The notes: a model not told the origin generated them from the letters alone. A stretch of 13,987 nucleotides of DNA from Planctomycetaceae bacterium (GCA_031256755.1 JAIRPZ010000078.1:1-13987), one strand, 5' to 3'; positions 1-6,109 are shown, numbered from the stretch's first letter. Numbers and translations: made by a program.

Positions 1-29
1 AAATTTATCTGCGGCACGGATTATTCCCC

Positions 30-58
30 TTGACGCAAAAAGAAAAATTCAGCATGAT
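30..58 (+). promoter_or_regulatory. Weak candidate sigma-70 promoter upstream of the lipoprotein gene
   Basis: TTGACG at 30-35 is followed after a 17-base spacer by CATGAT at 53-58, which matches the TATAAT consensus at four of six positions. It lies about 200 bases before the lipoprotein start. Nothing else recognisable was seen in positions 1-258: no tRNA, no strong hairpin and no convincing small gene. The distance to the gene and the poor -10 keep this tentative. Confidence 0.2.
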
Positions 59-258
59 CCGACCGCTTCGTAATGTTTGCGTTAACCGGCAAAAAACAGA
101 AATCCCAAAAAACAGGATAAATCGTTAAATTGTCCGGCTGTAATTGCCGATTACGCAGAGAACGGAGATGGAACGTGTGTTTTCATGCGGTGTTTGTCAT
201 CAGCGTTCGGTACAGACCGATCCGGTAAATTCCCATCATACATAATCAAGGCAGAGAG

Positions 259-1164
259 ATGCGAAACAATTTTATACAATCTGTTGCGGTTTGCGTAACA
301 GCGTTATTTATTTCCGGCTCAACCGGATGTCATTTTAACGGCTCCGGCAAGTGGTACAGCCCGAACTCCTATACTTGGGTGAATCCGTTTTCGCCGCGCG
401 GCAGCAATAACGGTCTGAAACCCCAAGAACTCAATGCCGGTGCGACGAAACCAAGTTTAGACGGGAGACCGAATATTGACCCGCCGCAAGGAGGATACAA
501 TAACGGTGTCAAGAATTGGGAACAGCCGAAAACCGGTATACCCGATACACTTGCGGGAAATTCCAATGCAAACACGGACAGCAGCCGTCTGGCAGCAGCA
601 CCGACCTACGGCGGCTATAGCACGCCGGAGTATTACCGAAGTGATCGCGAAGGAATGTATGCTCCGAATCCGGCATCTCCGGCAGTCCCAACGCCGGGTA
701 CGACACCGGGTACGGCTCCCGCTTACAACTCCGGGACGGTTCTGACCGGATACGCTGCGCCGGATACTTATCCCGCAACGGGTTATCAACCGACAGCAGG
801 TACGGTAACGAATCATCCGCAGCCGACAAATTTGCCGTCCAATACAACGGGAACAGTTCCTGCCGGCGGCTATCCTTCGGCGGGAACACCGGCAGGAACT
901 GCGCCGGGCTATACTCAATATGCTGCTCCGTACGGCGCAGCACCGCCGTCATACAATTACAATAGTACGCCTGCACCGACCGCCGCTCCGCCGGCTTACG
1001 GAAATGCTGTACCGGGCAGCAGTGTGCCGGAAAACAATCCGGCCGCATCTGCCGGACGTACGACTTACGGCACAGGCGGAACAACAACGGAAACCGCACC
1101 TTATTACGGCGGCAGCACAGGTTCAAACGGGACCGCTTATCCGCCTTCCGGGTATGGTTATTAA
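259..1164 (+). CDS. Secreted low-complexity lipoprotein, Pro/Thr/Gly/Ala/Tyr-rich
   Basis: Protein of 301 residues and unknown function. The N terminus has a short polar start (MRNN), a hydrophobic stretch at about residues 5-20 and a lipobox-like GSTGC ending at Cys24, so it is probably cleaved by signal peptidase II and lipid-anchored. After the cysteine comes a short region with several aromatic residues (KWYSP, SYTWVNPF, about residues 31-45). The rest, about residues 50-301, is low-complexity sequence rich in Pro, Thr, Gly, Ala, Ser, Asn and Tyr, with recurring TPGT, PAGT and PxYG-like pieces, and is probably disordered and surface-exposed. The start ATG is preceded by the purine-rich GAGAG, a weak ribosome site. 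It appears monocistronic, since strong hairpins follow directly. No enzymatic motif was seen. Confidence is good that it is a gene and secreted, poor for its role. Confidence 0.75.
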   Translation: MRNNFIQSVAVCVTALFISGSTGCHFNGSGKWYSPNSYTWVNPFSPRGSNNGLKPQELNAGATKPSLDGRPNIDPPQGGYNNGVKNWEQPKTGIPDTLAGNSNANTDSSRLAAAPTYGGYSTPEYYRSDREGMYAPNPASPAVPTPGTTPGTAPAYNSGTVLTGYAAPDTYPATGYQPTAGTVTNHPQPTNLPSNTTGTVPAGGYPSAGTPAGTAPGYTQYAAPYGAAPPSYNYNSTPAPTAAPPAYGNAVPGSSVPENNPAASAGRTTYGTGGTTTETAPYYGGSTGSNGTAYPPSGYGY

Positions 1165-1176
1165 TGAAACATCATA

Positions 1177-1212
1177 AGACGGGTTTCTCTCTCCCCGTCT
1201 CACTTTTGTTTT
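1177..1212 (+). terminator. Possible first terminator hairpin after the lipoprotein gene
   Basis: A 7-bp stem (AGACGGG at 1177-1183 with CCCGTCT at 1194-1200, 10-base loop) begins 13 bases after the stop codon and is followed by a broken T-rich stretch (CACTTTTGTTTT). It is weaker than the hairpin just downstream and may act with it. Confidence 0.4.
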
Positions 1213-1226
1213 GCAGCGTTTCGCAG

Positions 1227-1275
1227 AACAGAGGAACATGGTTGCCGGTACGGACACCATGTTCCTCTGTTTTTT
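1227..1275 (+). terminator. Strong rho-independent terminator
   Basis: A perfect 16-bp stem pairs 1227-1242 (AACAGAGGAACATGGT) with 1256-1271, with a 13-base loop and an uninterrupted T run at 1270-1275. The T run follows the right arm, so it terminates plus-strand transcription from the lipoprotein gene. On the minus strand no T run follows, so it is only a weak candidate terminator for the PDZ gene whose stop codon lies 25 bases away. Confidence 0.88.
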
Positions 1276-1299
1276 CGCGCCGGATCGGACAAGAAACGA

Positions 1300-2106
1300 T
1301 CAAGGGACGTTGAACATTTTGATTTCGTTTCGGATTTCTTCCGGCAATTCCTCAATACTGCCGGCTTCCCACGACTTTTCCTCTGTTGTCTGACCGTTGC
1401 GGAGGATCTGTTTCACTTTGATTTTCGTTTGCCCGTTTTCCGTTATTGACGAAACAGACAGATTTTTTTCCGCAGTGCCGTTGCTGCTGTCGGCATCATC
1501 AGGGAGAATGAGTCCGAAATCGTTATCCATACCGCCTTGCATTTGCCGGAAGTATTCTTCCATTTCCCGCATCATTTTTTGCGGAGATTGGGGCGTGAGC
1601 CAGAAATCACGGTCGCCGAATCGGGTGCCTAACTGCGGCGGCAAATTCGGCACCCGGAAATCCGGCGTGAAATGACCGCTGCGGAGCGGATTTCGGGCAG
1701 CCGGACGCTTTGCCGGTGTAACGGTCAATTCTGTTTTCGTTCCGTTCCGCATAACCGTTGCTGTCTGCGGCTGGTCTTTGGTCTGTGCAATTTGCTCGAC
1801 AAGATCAGCCAAAGAATGAATGTCCTTTTTTCCGAAAGAAAGCAGGACATCTCCCCGTTTCAAACCGGCTTTAGCCGCAGGAGAATCGGGAACAACGCTG
1901 TCGATCACGGCGAGTCCGCCGGTTCCCTCTTTGACTCCGAAATGAGGGAGCAGCACATCCGGGACAGGAACGACTCCCACACCTATCCAGTAGGAATCTG
2001 CCGGGGACGGCGGCTGTTCCTGATCGGCATGAAGAAACCAAGCCCAAGCGGAAAAAACTGCCAGCGACAGACCGGTCAAAGACAGTGCCAATATCTGTTT
2101 ATTCAT
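1300..2106 (-). CDS. Membrane-anchored single-PDZ-domain protein without protease domain
   Basis: Protein of 268 residues. The chosen ATG at 2104-2106 has an excellent ribosome site, GGAGGT, nine bases upstream; a longer reading frame starting at 2190 would bury the hydrophobic segment behind 28 extra residues and lacks such a site. Residues 4-25 form one hydrophobic helix (signal anchor or signal peptide). Residues about 39-132 form a PDZ domain with the typical DSPAAKAGLKRGDVLLSF core at about 74-91. The region 140-268 is hydrophilic, with FRVPNLPP and a C-terminal EELPEEIR segment. PDZ domains of this type occur in DegP/HtrA and site-2 proteases, but no Ser-protease triad or HExxH motif is present, so this is probably a periplasmic binding or scaffold protein. 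It is divergent from the CheX-like gene. Confident about topology and PDZ; partner unknown. Confidence 0.8.
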   Translation of the reverse strand: MNKQILALSLTGLSLAVFSAWAWFLHADQEQPPSPADSYWIGVGVVPVPDVLLPHFGVKEGTGGLAVIDSVVPDSPAAKAGLKRGDVLLSFGKKDIHSLADLVEQIAQTKDQPQTATVMRNGTKTELTVTPAKRPAARNPLRSGHFTPDFRVPNLPPQLGTRFGDRDFWLTPQSPQKMMREMEEYFRQMQGGMDNDFGLILPDDADSSNGTAEKNLSVSSITENGQTKIKVKQILRNGQTTEEKSWEAGSIEELPEEIRNEIKMFNVP

Positions 2107-2328
2107 ATTTGTATGACCTCCAAGAATAGTGAAAACGGCATCCGCCGGATGCCTTGTAAAATCAACAACTTTGAATGAACTACGCAGCAAAATTGATCTT
2201 GTATGAAAAAAAATCGGGCTGCGGTATCAATTTGTTGAATTGACGGCTGCAAAGCACTGTGTTTTCAGAATGGTTTTCAATCAGTCAATTATGTTATGAC
2301 TCGCCCGAAAATCCTCCTCCGGTACTAC

Positions 2329-2356
2329 TTGCAATTTTCATTTTTTCGGGGATAAT
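2329..2356 (+). promoter_or_regulatory. Candidate sigma-70 promoter for the cheX-like gene
   Basis: TTGCAA at 2329-2334 and GATAAT at 2351-2356 are separated by 16 bases and would start transcription near 2363, giving a leader of about 67 bases. It lies in the 323-bp divergent spacer 2107-2429. Apart from the PDZ gene's GGAGGT ribosome site (2116-2121, minus strand), the rest of that spacer shows no RNA gene, strong hairpin or other clear signal; a minus-strand promoter for the PDZ gene could not be placed convincingly. Confidence 0.4.
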
Positions 2357-2429
2357 GAACAACTGTGTATTGATTACCGCAGTTTTTATCCCGCTGCCTT
2401 TCCCGCGTTTTTAGCCCACTTTTCTCACC

Positions 2430-2906
2430 ATGTCTATTGATATTGACTATATTAACCCGGTCGTCGCCGGACTCGAAGAAGCGTTCACCACTATGCTGAA
2501 TTGCAGCGTAGAACGCACCGGCATCGGCTTAATGGAAAACAATCAAGCCCTTTATCCCGTCAGCGGCATTATCGGCGTAAGCGGAAAAGGTGTCGGAACA
2601 ATTGTCCTTTCGATGCAGCCGTCCGTTGCCATCAAAGCCGCCGAAGTCATGCTGATGACAGACGACATCACGGAAGTGAACGATGACGTGCTGGATGCCG
2701 TCGGGGAAATCACAAACATGGTTTGCGGCGGTGCGAAAGCAAAATTAGCACAATTTCATCTGAACATGAGTTTGCCGAATATCCTGTGCGGCGACAACTG
2801 CCGGCTGCATTTCCCGCAAAATGCACATCCGATTTCGATTCCGTTCAAATGTGCATGGGGAATGCTCGCCCTGCAAATCGGTTTCACCTTTCCGACAAAC
2901 CGGTAG
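2430..2906 (+). CDS. cheX: CheX-like chemotaxis phosphatase (CheY-P phosphatase family)
   Basis: Protein of 158 residues, close to the roughly 155 residues usual for CheX. The diagnostic segment is DAVGEITNMVCGGAKAKL (about residues 89-106), which contains the ExxN dephosphorylation motif (E93, N96) followed by the Gly-Gly helix region typical of CheX; LNMSLPNIL at 111-119 fits the conserved 'slP' strand after it. In characterised members Glu and Asn insert into the active site of CheY-P and speed its dephosphorylation, ending the motor signal. Only one ExxN is present, which favours CheX over CheC, which usually has two. No cheA, cheY or receptor lies in the window, so it is an orphan here, though fliD 5 kb away supports a motile cell. 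No Shine-Dalgarno site precedes the ATG. Its last 23 bases overlap the 3' end of cmk on the other strand. The gene symbol is by family, not proven orthology. Confidence 0.82.
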   Translation: MSIDIDYINPVVAGLEEAFTTMLNCSVERTGIGLMENNQALYPVSGIIGVSGKGVGTIVLSMQPSVAIKAAEVMLMTDDITEVNDDVLDAVGEITNMVCGGAKAKLAQFHLNMSLPNILCGDNCRLHFPQNAHPISIPFKCAWGMLALQIGFTFPTNR

Positions 2907-3597
2907 CGGTCAAAGAAGCGGATACAGATCGGCAATGCGCTGCTATTTCGGCAACGACTTCGTCAATGGTCATTCCGTCGGAAACAAGCCGGAAAGCCCC
3001 TTCCGGTTCCCGCAGCGGTCCGACCGTTCTCGCCGCATCCCGGTTGTCCCGATCCGTTATCTGCTGCAAAATTTCCTGAAATTCGTCGGTTCTTCCCTGC
3101 TGCTGTAATTCACCCAGCCGGCGTTTTGCCCGCTCTTCCGGCGTTGCCGTCAAAAAAATCCGGCACGCCGCATGAGGAAAGACCGCCGTTCCCTGATCCC
3201 GCCCTTCCGTAACAAGACATTGGTGTCCGGCAAGAATCCGGTCCGCAATTTTCCGCTGCAAAGCCACCATCATTTGCCGGACGGACGGATTATCGGCAGC
3301 GAACCGGCTCTTCTCCGTAACTTCCGGCTGCCGTACCGCTTCCGTCACATCTTCGCCGTTGAGCAATGTCCGTCCGTTAACAACATCAATAACGGCGGAC
3401 TCCGCAAGGGCGGTTACTTTGCCGGGCATTTGCCAGTCCATTTGCCGGCGCAGCCCGAACAGAGCCACAGCCCGGTACATCGAACCGGTGTCAAGGTATT
3501 CAAACGATTTGCCGGTCTGTTCGGAAAGAAACCGGGCTAATCGTTTCGCAACGGTACTTTTTCCGGCACCGGCAGGACCGTCAATCGTAATAATCAT
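2884..3597 (-). CDS. cmk: Cytidylate kinase
   Basis: Protein of 237 residues (family about 220-230) that phosphorylates CMP and dCMP with ATP in cytosolic pyrimidine nucleotide recycling. The P-loop GPAGAGKST lies at residues 7-15, the CMP-binding DTGSMYRA at 36-43, the EGRDQGT segment at 131-137, the lid region with ERAKRR at 155-160, and the RDNRDAARTVGPL segment at 183-195 supplies the conserved Arg/Asp residues that bind the nucleotides. All key elements are present. The start has AGAGG three bases before it, inside the stop region of the upstream small gene, from which it is separated by only seven bases, so the two are almost certainly co-transcribed and probably translationally linked. 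The 3' end overlaps the convergent cheX-like gene by 23 bases and no terminator is visible between them. Confidence 0.97.
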   Translation of the reverse strand: MIITIDGPAGAGKSTVAKRLARFLSEQTGKSFEYLDTGSMYRAVALFGLRRQMDWQMPGKVTALAESAVIDVVNGRTLLNGEDVTEAVRQPEVTEKSRFAADNPSVRQMMVALQRKIADRILAGHQCLVTEGRDQGTAVFPHAACRIFLTATPEERAKRRLGELQQQGRTDEFQEILQQITDRDNRDAARTVGPLREPEGAFRLVSDGMTIDEVVAEIAAHCRSVSASLTATGLSER

Positions 3598-3604
3598 GAT
3601 GCCT

Positions 3605-3853
3605 CTATGCCTCTTTGACCGTTTGGGAATCGCCGAGCGGATTGCGTCCCAATGCTTTGGTCCGCCCCGATGCCGTTCCCGTAATCCGCCGCACCGGAGG
3701 TTCGTTCACCGTATCGCTTTTCAGAAAACCGAGAAGTTTGTCCTTTGAATCCGTATCAGGCGGCATACCGAGTGTGTTGACGGCATCTTCCACTCCGCCC
3801 AGTACCGATTTGCACACGCCTTCGCGAACCCAGTCGAAAAAATTGTAATTCAT
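3605..3853 (-). CDS. Small protein of unknown function, first gene of the cmk operon
   Basis: Protein of 82 residues, not recognised. It begins MNYNFFDWVREGVCKSVLGG, an amphipathic aromatic and basic N-terminal helix, followed by an acidic linker (PPDTDSKDKLL) and a polar, basic C-terminal half (PVRRITGTASGRTKALGR). No signal peptide or membrane segment is seen. Reality as a gene is supported by a good AGGAG ribosome site before the ATG, an upstream TTGACC/TACGAT promoter, and tight spacing to cmk. The overlapping plus-strand reading frame (3615-3848) lacks these supports and is taken as a shadow. A role linked to cmk or to DNA/RNA binding would be only a guess. Confidence 0.72.
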   Translation of the reverse strand: MNYNFFDWVREGVCKSVLGGVEDAVNTLGMPPDTDSKDKLLGFLKSDTVNEPPVRRITGTASGRTKALGRNPLGDSQTVKEA

Positions 3854-3921
3854 TGAGAACTCCTTTTAGTAATGTTGGATGCCGGACTGCGGCAACCCCG
3901 TTGCAACAATCCGGCGGCGGT

Positions 3922-3950
3922 ATCGTAGCGAATTCCTCCAAGGCGGTCAA
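3922..3950 (-). promoter_or_regulatory. Sigma-70-type promoter for the small-protein/cmk operon
   Basis: Read on the minus strand, TTGACC (3950-3945, five of six matches) and TACGAT (3927-3922, four of six) are separated by an ideal 17-base spacer. Transcription would start near 3915, leaving a leader of about 60 bases before the ATG at 3853. Confidence 0.55.
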
Positions 3951-3991
3951 GATAAAAAATGACGATTAGAATCTGCCCCCCTTCCCCGCTC

Positions 3992-4019
3992 TTGTCCGAA
4001 ACCGGAAACCGGGTATAAT
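3992..4019 (+). promoter_or_regulatory. Candidate sigma-70 promoter P1 in the region upstream of the DUF1559 gene
   Basis: TTGTCC at 3992-3997, a 16-base spacer and a perfect TATAAT at 4014-4019. The spacer end and -10 (GGGTATAAT) are the same as in the tRNA-Ile promoter at 13885-13893, which supports function. Transcription would start near 4026, just before the left arm of the inverted repeat at 4030. The nearest plus-strand gene is 450 bases downstream. Confidence 0.5.
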
Positions 4020-4029
4020 ACTTACGTCC

Positions 4030-4115
4030 CCTGCAAAGTCGTTTTTTTGCCGTAAAATGTCGTGAAAACACCTTCCTAAATTGCCTAATATTTGTGAGTT
4101 TTAGGACTTTGCAGG
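4030..4115 (+). repeat. Long-spaced perfect inverted repeat between and into two promoters
   Basis: CCTGCAAAGTC at 4030-4040 is the exact reverse complement of GACTTTGCAGG at 4105-4115. The 64-base interval contains a smaller inverted repeat (CTAAA 4076-4080 / TTTAG 4100-4104) that ends exactly where the right arm begins. In RNA from promoter P1 this would fold into a long hairpin near the 5' end; in DNA the right arm covers the spacer just upstream of the extended -10 of the next promoter and could be an operator half. The sequence shows the repeat; its role is inference. Confidence 0.6.
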
Positions 4116-4120
4116 CAACG

Positions 4121-4129
4121 TGGTATAAT
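4121..4129 (+). promoter_or_regulatory. Extended -10 promoter P2 for the DUF1559 leader
   Basis: TGGTATAAT at 4121-4129 matches the extended -10 (TGnTATAAT) perfectly. The -35 at the proper distance (TTAGGA, 4101-4106) is poor, as is usual for extended -10 promoters. Transcription would start near 4136, directly before a strong hairpin, giving a leader of about 340 bases. Confidence 0.6.
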
Positions 4130-4135
4130 ACTGTG

Positions 4136-4473
4136 CCTGTTAATGGTACGCTGCATTTTGCGCCGTACCGTTAGTAAAAAATCAGAGACAATTAAAATTA
4201 GAGTTCGTAGCAATTCATAAGCCGTCATTGACGGATTGGTTGTTTTCACTGTGCAAACGGGTTAAACCGATGTGAAGATAATCTAATGGTAGTGAATACT
4301 GCGTTGCTCCCATTCGGGAGCGTGCGCACTACCAATAGGAAATTTTCATGCGGCGCATCTACCTCGCGAAGCACTCCGTTTGCACCGGAGGAAGAGAACC
4401 TGTCTTATGAACGCACCGCTCCTGTCTTGAAGCGGGGTTTTGCTTGCGGATTCTCAACCCTTTACAACCTTTT
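4136..4473 (+). promoter_or_regulatory. Hairpin-rich leader upstream of the DUF1559 gene, possible cis-regulatory RNA
   Basis: This is most of a 620-bp stretch without a confident gene. Hairpins visible in order: TAATGGTACG (4141-4150) with CGTACCGTTA (4164-4173), ten pairs including one G-U; CCGTC (4222-4226) with GACGG (4230-4234); a compound hairpin with outer stem TGGTAGTG (4287-4294) / CACTACCA (4327-4334) and inner stem GCTCCC (4306-4311) / GGGAGC (4316-4321); CTCCG (4374-4378) / CGGAG (4386-4390); and CCGCT (4416-4420) / AGCGG (4431-4435), followed by GGTTTT. The octamer CCTGTCTT occurs twice (4399-4406, 4421-4428). I compared it by memory with common riboswitch cores, RNase P, tmRNA and SRP RNA and found no match. 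It may be a regulatory leader or a separate small RNA. Confidence 0.5.
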
Positions 4474-4477
4474 ATGA
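4286..4477 (+). CDS. Possible 63-codon upstream ORF overlapping the DUF1559 start by ATGA
   Basis: An open frame from ATG 4286 to TGA 4475-4477 overlaps the ATG of the DUF1559 gene (4474-4476) in the four-base ATGA arrangement typical of translational coupling. No strong ribosome site precedes it (GAAG only). The peptide (starting MVVNTALLPFGS) has no recognised domain, and its frame runs straight through the strong hairpins of the leader, so the frame may be open by chance. It is kept as a candidate only because of the exact ATGA junction and because the downstream gene has no ribosome site of its own. Confidence 0.2.
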   Translation: MVVNTALLPFGSVRTTNRKFSCGASTSRSTPFAPEEENLSYERTAPVLKRGFACGFSTLYNLL

Positions 4478-5979
4478 ACACCCTAAACATGAACAGTACC
4501 CGAAAACTACGCCCTTCGGGTTTCACACTGGTGGAACTTTTGGTGGTCATTGCGATCATCGGCATGCTTATTGGTCTGCTTTTGCCGGCAATAGAGGCTG
4601 CCCGAAATATGCGATGCAAAAACAACCTCAAACAGTTCGGCATTGCGATCCACAACTTTGCCGATGCCCACAACAGTGACCTGCCGCCGGCGTGTATGGA
4701 CTTGCATAAGCCGCACATGTTCTGCTACCTGCTCCCTTACATGGAACAGAACGCCGCCTATGAATCGCTCGTCAGTCAGGGATGCTTTATATGGAACCCG
4801 GACTATAGTGATAAGAAACTATGGGGTCACCGATATGACGATGAGGAACGAAACGGAACTGTTGCCGATACATCAGCGTTGTTGGGGATCACTTTCCACA
4901 AGTGTCCGTCATCACACGGCAGCGGTGACACATGTTCACTGCTAAGTAGTATTTACATTCCGCCGATTTGTCTAAAAGATCAACCGTCCGGCGCATTGTC
5001 GGCACCGCTTATCGGAAATGGAATGACTGCCGGTCACGTTGCACCTCCGACTACGCCTCCGACTACGCCGTCGCCGCCGCCTCAGTGTCCATTTCCTTAT
5101 CCATACTCAGGTGTCGATCCAAATCAAGAACCTTGGAAGAGCGAAAACCCCAAGTCCAATTGTTCTCATAATGATCCAAGCCATGGAGGGAATGATAATC
5201 CTCGCACGCATTGCCATTTGCATTACAACAGATGTACGGACATCAATTGCTGTGAAAATCATAAACATGAATATCCTGAAAGCATTAAGGGGGCAATGAC
5301 GCATCCGCGGGGTGACTATGCGATACTGCTCACTGCCGCCGGTTTTGATCAAGCGGGAACAGTCGAGACAATGACGAGAAACGAATTGTCTCAATGGATG
5401 AATCCCGAAGAGAATCCTGCTGTTGTCTGGAAGGGTCCCTTTCTGGCAGCCAAGAAAATACGGAACTATACTTATGGTGCGGAAACGACGATCATAAAAG
5501 AATTTCGCAATAATCTGGAATCTTGGACGGACGGGGCATCGAATCAGTTATGCCTTGCCGAAAAGCATATCCCGAATTGGGCAAAGCAGACGCAATACGA
5601 TATGGAATCCGTGTGGTCTTGGGACGGCAGTTGGTTTGCGGTTGATGTCTATGACGGCAAAAATGATCCGTCGCATTTTTGTAATATCCAGACCAATGCA
5701 AGAATAGTGGCGAATAGTCCTCATCTGTTTGCCGGCAGTCCGGGCGATTCCGGTACATCGGCTGTTGTCTGCATGGATGACACGCAAGGCGGTACGGACG
5801 GGATTACGGGTGATTGGGCGGCGTATAATCTTGGGAGTTCCCATTGGGTAACGGTGAATATTTTAGTCGGAGACGGTTCGGTACATTCTGTCTCGAAGCA
5901 AAAAGCATCGCCGGAAGTGATGACGCGTTTGACAATAGTCGATGACGGGCAAACCGTTTCCGCCGCCGATTTGCCGTAA
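4474..5979 (+). CDS. DUF1559 pseudopilin-like envelope protein
   Basis: Protein of 501 residues from ATG 4474; ATG 4489 (five residues shorter) or an in-frame TTG at 4444 are alternatives, and none has a good ribosome site. After a short basic leader (RKLRPSG) comes the prepilin signal GFTLVELLVVIAIIG at residues 16-30, where a prepilin peptidase would cut after Gly16 and the next hydrophobic helix would anchor or assemble the protein. IEAARNMRCKNNLKQFGIAIHNF at about 40-62 is the family's conserved start. Near the C terminus NLGSSHWVTVNILVGDGS (about 452-469) is the H...DG motif. Between them, residues about 190-220 are proline-rich (with a tandem 12-base DNA repeat at 5044) and 230-265 are crowded with His and Cys. 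Family members are numerous in Planctomycetota and are thought to be secreted or surface proteins; the exact role is unknown. Confidence 0.9.
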   Translation: MNTLNMNSTRKLRPSGFTLVELLVVIAIIGMLIGLLLPAIEAARNMRCKNNLKQFGIAIHNFADAHNSDLPPACMDLHKPHMFCYLLPYMEQNAAYESLVSQGCFIWNPDYSDKKLWGHRYDDEERNGTVADTSALLGITFHKCPSSHGSGDTCSLLSSIYIPPICLKDQPSGALSAPLIGNGMTAGHVAPPTTPPTTPSPPPQCPFPYPYSGVDPNQEPWKSENPKSNCSHNDPSHGGNDNPRTHCHLHYNRCTDINCCENHKHEYPESIKGAMTHPRGDYAILLTAAGFDQAGTVETMTRNELSQWMNPEENPAVVWKGPFLAAKKIRNYTYGAETTIIKEFRNNLESWTDGASNQLCLAEKHIPNWAKQTQYDMESVWSWDGSWFAVDVYDGKNDPSHFCNIQTNARIVANSPHLFAGSPGDSGTSAVVCMDDTQGGTDGITGDWAAYNLGSSHWVTVNILVGDGSVHSVSKQKASPEVMTRLTIVDDGQTVSAADLP

Positions 5980-6001
5980 TGACGCAGACGGAAACGGAAG
6001 C

Positions 6002-6099
6002 ATTGATAATTGATAATTGATAATGGATAATTAGAAAAATAAGGAGTAAAACTGTTCTCGGTAATACTCTTTAACATAATTATCAATTATCAATTATTA
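6002..6099. repeat. AT-rich heptad repeats forming an inverted repeat between convergent genes
   Basis: The left arm (6002-6033) contains three tandem copies of ATTGATA plus ATGGATA; the right arm (6077-6099) holds the same heptad in the opposite orientation. Seventeen bases (6008-6024) can pair perfectly with the right arm, around a loop of roughly 60 bases. It fills most of the 130-bp gap between the stop codons of the DUF1559 and oxidoreductase genes, so it may help terminate both transcripts or slow 3' decay. Similar ATTATCA-type heptads are known as dispersed repeats in several bacterial genomes. Confidence 0.75.
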
Positions 6100-6109
6100 A
6101 AAGCCCGCT

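Noticed and set aside
457..1126. Minus-strand and other-frame ORFs across the lipoprotein gene
   Set aside because: They are Arg/Cys/Ser-rich shadow translations of low-complexity DNA, without ribosome sites or recognisable domains.
2107..2190. 28-residue N-terminal extension of the PDZ protein
   Set aside because: The ATG at 2106 has GGAGGT at ideal spacing and places the hydrophobic segment at the N terminus; the longer start has neither.
3615..3848. Plus-strand 77-codon ORF opposite the small cmk-operon gene
   Set aside because: It has no ribosome site, whereas the minus-strand frame has AGGAG, a promoter and tight spacing to cmk.
4136..4473. Leader considered as a known riboswitch (c-di-GMP, cobalamin, TPP, fluoride), tmRNA, RNase P or SRP RNA
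   Set aside because: None of the invariant core sequences of these classes could be found on either strand; only a covariance-model search could exclude divergent members.
4136..5979. Diversity-generating retroelement or retron involving the DUF1559 gene
   Set aside because: No reverse transcriptase, template repeat or msr/msd-like pairing was seen in the window.
6002..6099. CRISPR array
   Set aside because: The seven-base units are contiguous, without spacers, and far too short to be CRISPR repeats.
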